Positions 24,680 through 29,285 of a DNA stretch of 29,285 bases are shown piece after piece. A program made the translations under genes and the position numbers. The stretch's first letter is position 1. Every line of letters begins with the position of its first letter. Source of the stretch: Geobacteraceae bacterium (lineage in GTDB: Bacteria; Desulfobacterota; Desulfuromonadia; Desulfuromonadales; Desulfuromonadaceae); NCBI GenBank assembly GCA_020201305.1, contig JAIVHC010000007.1, positions 1,122-30,406 on the forward strand. Reading direction: 5' to 3'. The notes beneath the pieces were generated by a model. The model searched no databases. It saw nothing but the letters and a program-made list of their open reading frames with translations, and was not told where the DNA came from.

Positions 24680-25597
24680 ATGGAGTTGATAAAACCCGAT
24701 ATAAACATTGACTTTATAAGTAAGCGTCGGTATGCGGCAGTAATATCGGTTGTTCTTATTCTGGTGGGGCTGGCGGCATTAGTACTACGTGGCGGGCCCA
24801 ACTACGGGGTTGATTTTGCCGGTGGCACTGTGGTGCAGGTACGCTTCAACCAGTCGACTGATGCGGTGCAGATCAAGGATCTGCTGGTGCCGGAGGTGTT
24901 GGCATCTGCAGTAGTGCAACGCTTTGGAGATGAAGATAACGAATTTCTTATCCGCGCTGAAGAAAGTGATAACGGTCTTCAGGGAATGCGTACCGCTCTG
25001 GTGCAGAAACTGGAGCAGGAATACGGAGACGGAAGTGTTGAGGTACGCCGGGTCGAAATGGTCGGGCCTCAAGTGGGTAAAGACTTGCGCAAAAAAGGTC
25101 TGATGGCGATTGTGTACGCCATGGTTGGCATTCTGATCTATATCAGCTGGCGTTTTGAATTACGTTTTGCCGTGGGCGCTATTGTTGCGTTATTGCACGA
25201 TGTAACTCTGACATTCGGAGCATTCTCGCTTTTTGACAAAGAGATCGGACTGCCTATTATCGCAGCCTTTCTCGCCATTATCGGGTATTCCCTTAACGAC
25301 ACCATTATTGTATATGACCGAATTAGAGAGAATCGCGGACGCTATAATGACAAAAGCTTTGCAGATCTCATCAACCGGAGTATAAACGACACCCTGTCGC
25401 GCACTATTCTTACCTCAACCACTACGTTGCTGGTCGTGTTGTCCCTGTTTATCTTCGGGGGTGGAGTTATTCACGATTTTGCCTTTGCCCTTTTGATCGG
25501 GGTTATTGTGGGAACCTATTCCTCCATTTACGTTGCGAGCCCGATGCTACTTCTATGGGATAAGTTTCAGAACAAGAAGGTTCAGGAAAAATCCTGA
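24680..25597 (+). CDS. secF: Protein translocase subunit SecF
   Basis: A 305-aa partner of SecD with one N-terminal helix, the conserved GGPNYGVDFAGGT, a short periplasmic domain, and five C-terminal helices. Signature motifs are VEMVGPQVGKDLRKKG, LHDVTLTFGAFSL, and SLNDTIIVYDRIRENRG. An AAAAGGAGC ribosome site precedes ATG 24680. A terminator-like hairpin at 25631-25660 closes the yajC-secDF unit. Confidence 0.97.
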   Translation: MELIKPDINIDFISKRRYAAVISVVLILVGLAALVLRGGPNYGVDFAGGTVVQVRFNQSTDAVQIKDLLVPEVLASAVVQRFGDEDNEFLIRAEESDNGLQGMRTALVQKLEQEYGDGSVEVRRVEMVGPQVGKDLRKKGLMAIVYAMVGILIYISWRFELRFAVGAIVALLHDVTLTFGAFSLFDKEIGLPIIAAFLAIIGYSLNDTIIVYDRIRENRGRYNDKSFADLINRSINDTLSRTILTSTTTLLVVLSLFIFGGGVIHDFAFALLIGVIVGTYSSIYVASPMLLLWDKFQNKKVQEKS

Positions 25598-25630
25598 CCC
25601 CGGGGTAAGAAGATTGATTAGAAAAAATCA

Positions 25631-25660
25631 GGGCCGTGCTTTTACAGCGGCCCTTTTTTT
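25631..25660 (+). terminator. Terminator between secF and recJ
   Basis: GGGCCG (25631-25636) pairs with CGGCCC (25648-25653) and is followed by seven Ts (25654-25660). It lies 34 bp past the secF stop and touches the recJ leader: the recJ ribosome site begins 2 nt after the T-run. Confidence 0.75.
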
Positions 25661-25675
25661 ATGGAGCAGTTTTTG

Positions 25676-27349
25676 ATGTCCAATATACAGAGCCCATGTG
25701 TGTCTGACTCTTTTGCCCCCATGCGCGCCCATAACCGGCGGGTGTGGCAGGCTCGTGCCCCTGAGGGCGCAAATGTGGATGTTTCTGGTTCTGAAGAGAT
25801 TACGCCACTCCAGGCTCAGTTGCTCGCTTTGCGCGGGATAGAATCCTCCAGCCAGGCACATGATTTTGTGCACGCGCGCCTGAAGCAACTCCCGGATCCG
25901 CTGTTGCTTCCGGATATGCATAAAGCGCTGCAACGTATAATTGTCGCAATCCGTAATGGTGAGCGAATTGCGGTGCATGGCGATTATGATGTGGACGGAA
26001 TAAGTGCCACCTCCGTGCTCTATCTTGCCCTTGAGGTGATCTCCGTTGACTGCGGAATCAGCGCCATTGAAGAGGCAACCTTAGCGTACGAATGTGGCAT
26101 TGATCTCATTATTACTGATCATCATCAGCCGGGTGATGAACGTCCCCCGGCGTTTGCGTGTGTGAACCCGTGGCTTGAAGAATCTGCGTTTCCGTATAAG
26201 CCCTTATGTGGCGCAGGGGTGGCGTTTATGCTTGTTGTTGCGCTATACAGCAGGTTACGACGCGCAAACATGGCTCCACCTGGTTTTGATATCCGCATGT
26301 TACTCGATCTGGTTACCTTAGGCACCGTTGCGGATCTGGTGCCTCTGACCGGGGTGAATCGCATTTTTGTACGCGCTGGACTCCCGCTGCTGGAGGGTGA
26401 TTACCGTCCTGGAATCTGTAAACTGCGCGAAGTTGCAGGTGTCGACAGGGTAAATGCAGGAGTGGTGGGCTTTCGTCTTGCTCCGCGCCTTAATGCCGGC
26501 GGACGTCTTGCGGATGCGGCACGCGGTGTAGAGCTCCTGTTGAGTGACAATACCGAGGTTGCGCACAATATTGCTGATGAACTGGATCAGTGCAACCGTG
26601 AGCGCCAGGAGATTGAGGAGACAACCCTACAGCATGCCCTGGCGCGTATTGAAGCAGAGTTGTGTGATTCGTGTCGCACCATTGTCCTGGCGGATTCGAA
26701 CTGGCACTCCGGCGTAATAGGGATTGTCGCGAGTCGCCTGGTAGAACTCTTTCACCGCCCCGTAATACTGATTGCCATTGACCCGGAAAGCGGAATAGGC
26801 AAAGGTTCGGGACGTTCTATCCACGGGCTTAATCTTTACCATGCGCTGAAGCACTGTAGGGCGTGGATGGTAGGTTACGGCGGGCATGAGTTCGCTGCAG
26901 GCTTAAGCATTGAAGCCCATAATGTCGAGCATTTTGCCCAGGCGCTGGAGGAGTACACCCACCATGTCCTTAGCCCTGAGCAACTTATTCCCCGGGCTAC
27001 CTATGATCTCGAACTTCCCCTCGATGATATCAGTGCCGGGCTGTATGAAGAGCTTCAGGCCCTGGCACCGTTCGGGATGGGGAATCCGGAGCCGGTGTTT
27101 TTGTGCCGCAATCTCAATGTACAACAGGCCGGGGTGGTAGGAAAAAATCATCTGCGCTTTCGGGTGCAGCAGGGGGGATACAGCCTGCCGTGTATCGCCT
27201 TTGGATGCGCTCCTAAAATAGAGATGTTGCAAGGACGGGTGGATATTCTGTTTCAGATTGATACCAATACCTGGCAGGGGCGAACATCACTACAGCTTAA
27301 AGTGAAGGATATTCGCCCCGCAGCAGAATCATCCGTTGATGTTACATAG
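25676..27349 (+). CDS. recJ: Single-stranded-DNA-specific exonuclease RecJ, with an internal in-frame deletion
   Basis: A 557-aa DHH-family 5'-3' exonuclease used in recombination and repair. Catalytic motifs are DYDVDG (103-108), VDCGIS (124-129), DHH (148-150), GTVADLVPL, LNAGGR, GKGSGRS and GGHEFAAG. However, motif I is followed by TSVLYLALE and then immediately VISVDCGIS. In E. coli RecJ about 35 residues lie between these points, including the conserved P-R-x-x-D-G-Y-G-L segment, which is absent here. The junction is at 26033-26041 and keeps the frame. The protein would keep all metal ligands but lose a strand/helix unit of the core, so activity is doubtful. Start 25676 is chosen because GGAG lies 9 nt upstream; ATG 25661 abuts a T-run. 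It overlaps the ccdA end by 8 nt (convergent). Confidence 0.88.
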   Translation: MSNIQSPCVSDSFAPMRAHNRRVWQARAPEGANVDVSGSEEITPLQAQLLALRGIESSSQAHDFVHARLKQLPDPLLLPDMHKALQRIIVAIRNGERIAVHGDYDVDGISATSVLYLALEVISVDCGISAIEEATLAYECGIDLIITDHHQPGDERPPAFACVNPWLEESAFPYKPLCGAGVAFMLVVALYSRLRRANMAPPGFDIRMLLDLVTLGTVADLVPLTGVNRIFVRAGLPLLEGDYRPGICKLREVAGVDRVNAGVVGFRLAPRLNAGGRLADAARGVELLLSDNTEVAHNIADELDQCNRERQEIEETTLQHALARIEAELCDSCRTIVLADSNWHSGVIGIVASRLVELFHRPVILIAIDPESGIGKGSGRSIHGLNLYHALKHCRAWMVGYGGHEFAAGLSIEAHNVEHFAQALEEYTHHVLSPEQLIPRATYDLELPLDDISAGLYEELQALAPFGMGNPEPVFLCRNLNVQQAGVVGKNHLRFRVQQGGYSLPCIAFGCAPKIEMLQGRVDILFQIDTNTWQGRTSLQLKVKDIRPAAESSVDVT

Positions 27350-28088
27350 GAATAATCTTATAGAGCCAGCTGGATATCTTGCTGAATTGATTTGAGAACA
27401 GGAGTATACCCACCACAATCATAAGAACACCGGTGATGATCTCCATCAGGCGAATGTGGGTTTTGAAACGGTTGAAAAATACCAGGAATTTGTGAAATAG
27501 CAGTCCTGCAAGCATGAAGGGGATCCCTAATCCTGCCGAGTAGGTAGCCAGAAGAGCTATGCCGTGGATGGTGTCGCTGGAGGTTCCTGCAGCGAGGGCG
27601 AGGATGGCACCGAGGATAGGACCAATGCACGGAGTCCAGCCCGCGGCAAACGCAAGCCCCACCAGAAAACTGCCCACATAGCCGGTGGGCTTGTTTTTGA
27701 TATTGATCCGCTTGTCCCGCATCAACATTCCGATGCGCAGAATGCCGGTCATGTGCAGACCAAAAGCAAATACGAGTACCCCGCCAATACGTTGTACCCA
27801 GAGGAGTCCTTCATCCATGCTGGATTGCACCGAGCCTGAGAACAGCCCTGCTGCGGCCCCCAGAAGAATAAATACCGCAGAAAAACCGCATACGAAGGCA
27901 AACGAGTGACTCAGGACACGCCAGCGCACCTGCGAACTCTGGTGCTCTTCTTTAAGATCGGCAAAGGATACTCCGGTAATGTATGCCATAAATGAGGGAA
28001 TGAGGGGAAGGACGCATGGGGAAAAGAAGGACAGCAGTCCGGCGCTGAGCGCAACCCAGTAGGTGATGTCCGCGGTTTGTGTAAGCAT
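27342..28088 (-). CDS. ccdA: Cytochrome c biogenesis/thiol-disulfide transporter, CcdA (DsbD transmembrane) family
   Basis: A 248-aa inner-membrane protein with six to seven helices. The two conserved redox cysteines are present: Cys25 in SFFSPCVLPLIPS and Cys154 in AAGWTPCIGPILG. The family moves electrons from cytoplasmic thioredoxin to periplasmic thiols for cytochrome c maturation or other thiol reduction. Length and motifs are complete. Its 3' end overlaps recJ by 8 nt (convergent). Transcription runs from the thrC side, but the 78-bp gap to thrC contains its own leader. It could supply reducing power to periplasmic sulfur proteins such as the rhodanese, but the two are 16 kb apart and this is only a suggestion. 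Confidence 0.9.
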   Translation of the reverse strand: MLTQTADITYWVALSAGLLSFFSPCVLPLIPSFMAYITGVSFADLKEEHQSSQVRWRVLSHSFAFVCGFSAVFILLGAAAGLFSGSVQSSMDEGLLWVQRIGGVLVFAFGLHMTGILRIGMLMRDKRINIKNKPTGYVGSFLVGLAFAAGWTPCIGPILGAILALAAGTSSDTIHGIALLATYSAGLGIPFMLAGLLFHKFLVFFNRFKTHIRLMEIITGVLMIVVGILLFSNQFSKISSWLYKIIPM

Positions 28089-28166
28089 AACGGTTTAATA
28101 TCTCTCCCGATATTTTTTGGGTGTTGTTGTGTGTGCGTGAGTTAGATGAATACCTCGAGCCTCGGT

Positions 28167-29285
28167 CTACCTCAGCGCATGGGTCGCAATGTAGTCTTTT
28201 ATTGCCTGGGTATCCGCACTGATGTGTTCACAGCGCTTCTCGCGCTGTTCAATGTCGCGCAGCGATTCCGGGCGCGGCGGTTCAATATCGATAGCGCGGC
28301 GAACCGCAGCAGAAAATTTGGCCGGATGCGCAGTGGCGAGACATATCATAGGTACGTCCGCAGTGCGTAAACGCTCCCCTGCAGTTACCCCGACCGCCGT
28401 GTGGGGATCGAGGATGTATTTATTTTCGCGGTAAAAACGCGCAATGCAGTTCAACGTGGTGTCAGTATCTACCGTCAGGGTGCTAAAATCCTTTTGAACC
28501 TGTTGCTGTTGCGCTTTGCTGAAGGTCATTGCGTGCCTGGTCTTAAAATCCTCCATCAGTTGCAACAGGGTGTCACTGTCGCCATCGAGCAGATAGTAAA
28601 GATAGCGTTCAAAGTTACTCGCCACTTGAATATCCATGGATGGAGAGAGGGTTTCTACCACGGTATCAATGGAGTAATCACCCTGCGCAACGAAGCGCGA
28701 GAGGATGTTGTTTTCATTGGTTGCAAGTACCAGTTGCCCCACGGGTAAACCCATCTCTTTAGCCATATAGCCGGCAAAGATATCTCCGAAGTTCCCCGTG
28801 GGGACGGCAAAGTCTACGCATGCATCATTCTGTGAAGCGGTTCTGCTCCAGGCATAGAAGTAATAGACAATCTGCGCGAGTACACGCGCCCAGTTTATGG
28901 AATTGACCGCGCCCAGGGCATGCTTCTGCTTGAATTCAAGATCGCCGAAGATCTCCTTTACAATCCGCTGTCCGTCATCAAAGTTGCCGTCAATGGCGAG
29001 GTTGAACACATTCGGATCGGTGACCGTGGTCATCTGCAATTCCTGGATGGGGGAGACCCTACCCTCCGGGTGGAGGATGAAGATGTTGATATTTTCCTTT
29101 CCCTTCACCCCGTAAATAGCAGCACTGCCGGTATCACCGGAGGTGGCACCGATGATATTCATGTGTGAATTTTGTTTCTTGAGCAGATATTCAAACAGGT
29201 TGCCAAGAAACTGCAGTGCCACATCCTTGAAAGCCAGGGTGGGGCCGTAGAACAACTCCAGGATATGTACCTCTCCGTGGCGCTG
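28167..29285 (-). CDS. thrC: Threonine synthase, N-terminus cut by window edge
   Basis: PLP enzyme converting O-phosphohomoserine to threonine. About 372 residues are visible; the N-terminal ~100 lie beyond 29285. The PLP lysine is in FYGPTLAFKDVALQF, the usual threonine-synthase motif. GATSGDTGSAA (phosphate loop), HPEGRVSPIQELQM, NSINWARVLAQIVYYF and VPTGNFGDIFAGY follow. These mark the E. coli/yeast-type (class 1) enzyme rather than the shorter Bacillus type. The frame is intact to its TAG. ccdA lies 78 bp downstream on the same strand. Confidence 0.95.
   Translation of the reverse strand, partial: QRHGEVHILELFYGPTLAFKDVALQFLGNLFEYLLKKQNSHMNIIGATSGDTGSAAIYGVKGKENINIFILHPEGRVSPIQELQMTTVTDPNVFNLAIDGNFDDGQRIVKEIFGDLEFKQKHALGAVNSINWARVLAQIVYYFYAWSRTASQNDACVDFAVPTGNFGDIFAGYMAKEMGLPVGQLVLATNENNILSRFVAQGDYSIDTVVETLSPSMDIQVASNFERYLYYLLDGDSDTLLQLMEDFKTRHAMTFSKAQQQQVQKDFSTLTVDTDTTLNCIARFYRENKYILDPHTAVGVTAGERLRTADVPMICLATAHPAKFSAAVRRAIDIEPPRPESLRDIEQREKRCEHISADTQAIKDYIATHALR

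Noticed and set aside
1..29285. CRISPR array, integron, phage or insertion sequence
   Set aside because: No regularly spaced repeats, transposase, integrase or phage structural genes were found.

Overview
The window carries mostly core and metabolic genes of a Gram-negative, probably anaerobic or sulfur-metabolising bacterium. The pointers are a yajC-secD-secF-recJ block next to queA/tgt, a two-subunit 2-oxoacid:ferredoxin oxidoreductase, rubredoxin, a CcdA-type protein, a Tat-exported putative lipoprotein, and a periplasmic rhodanese with YeeE/YedE sulfur transporters. This resembles a deltaproteobacterial (Desulfuromonas/Geobacter-like) or Chrysiogenes-like chromosome, but the sequence alone does not fix the genus. 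No phage, transposase, CRISPR array, rRNA or tRNA was seen. Both window edges cut genes: a P-type ATPase at the left and threonine synthase at the right.

Layout. 1-5035 (minus): P-type cation ATPase, then korA-korB. 5220-8897: M48 CAAX-type protease (+), glyoxalase II (-), a BioD-like/DRTGG protein (+) and an 86-aa unknown (+). 8947-12466: a small Tat lipoprotein with a four-Cys metal knuckle (+) faces a minus-strand group running hdeD, periplasmic rhodanese, small YeeE half, large YeeE half, exported unknown. 12704-17631: rubredoxin, a four-domain S1 protein, an MFS transporter and an EVE-domain protein (+), facing an SDR/DUF2867 protein (-). 17632-18831: a repeat-bearing intergenic stretch, umuD and the remains of umuC. 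18832-25597: aminotransferase, DUF2065 protein, queA, a broken tgt, yajC, secD, secF. 25676-29285: recJ (+), then ccdA and thrC (-).

The most interesting system is the sulfur module at 9237-11839. An exported tandem-domain rhodanese ends in a flexible low-complexity arm with the terminal residues SCGG, which recalls the GGCGG swinging arm of SoxY. It is transcribed together with two YeeE/YedE-type thiosulfate or sulfur permease halves and an exported protein of unknown family.

The second theme is gene damage. tgt has lost about 70 nt including its Gln-containing substrate loop and is frameshifted. recJ appears to lack about 35 residues between motif I and the VDCGIS motif, in frame. umuC is reduced to its first codons beside a perfect 17-bp tandem duplication, while umuD is intact. 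The small YeeE half seems to have lost its N-terminal part, because the start with a good ribosome site is out of frame with the conserved body. Whether these are true deletions or assembly errors cannot be settled from one sequence; read mapping would decide.
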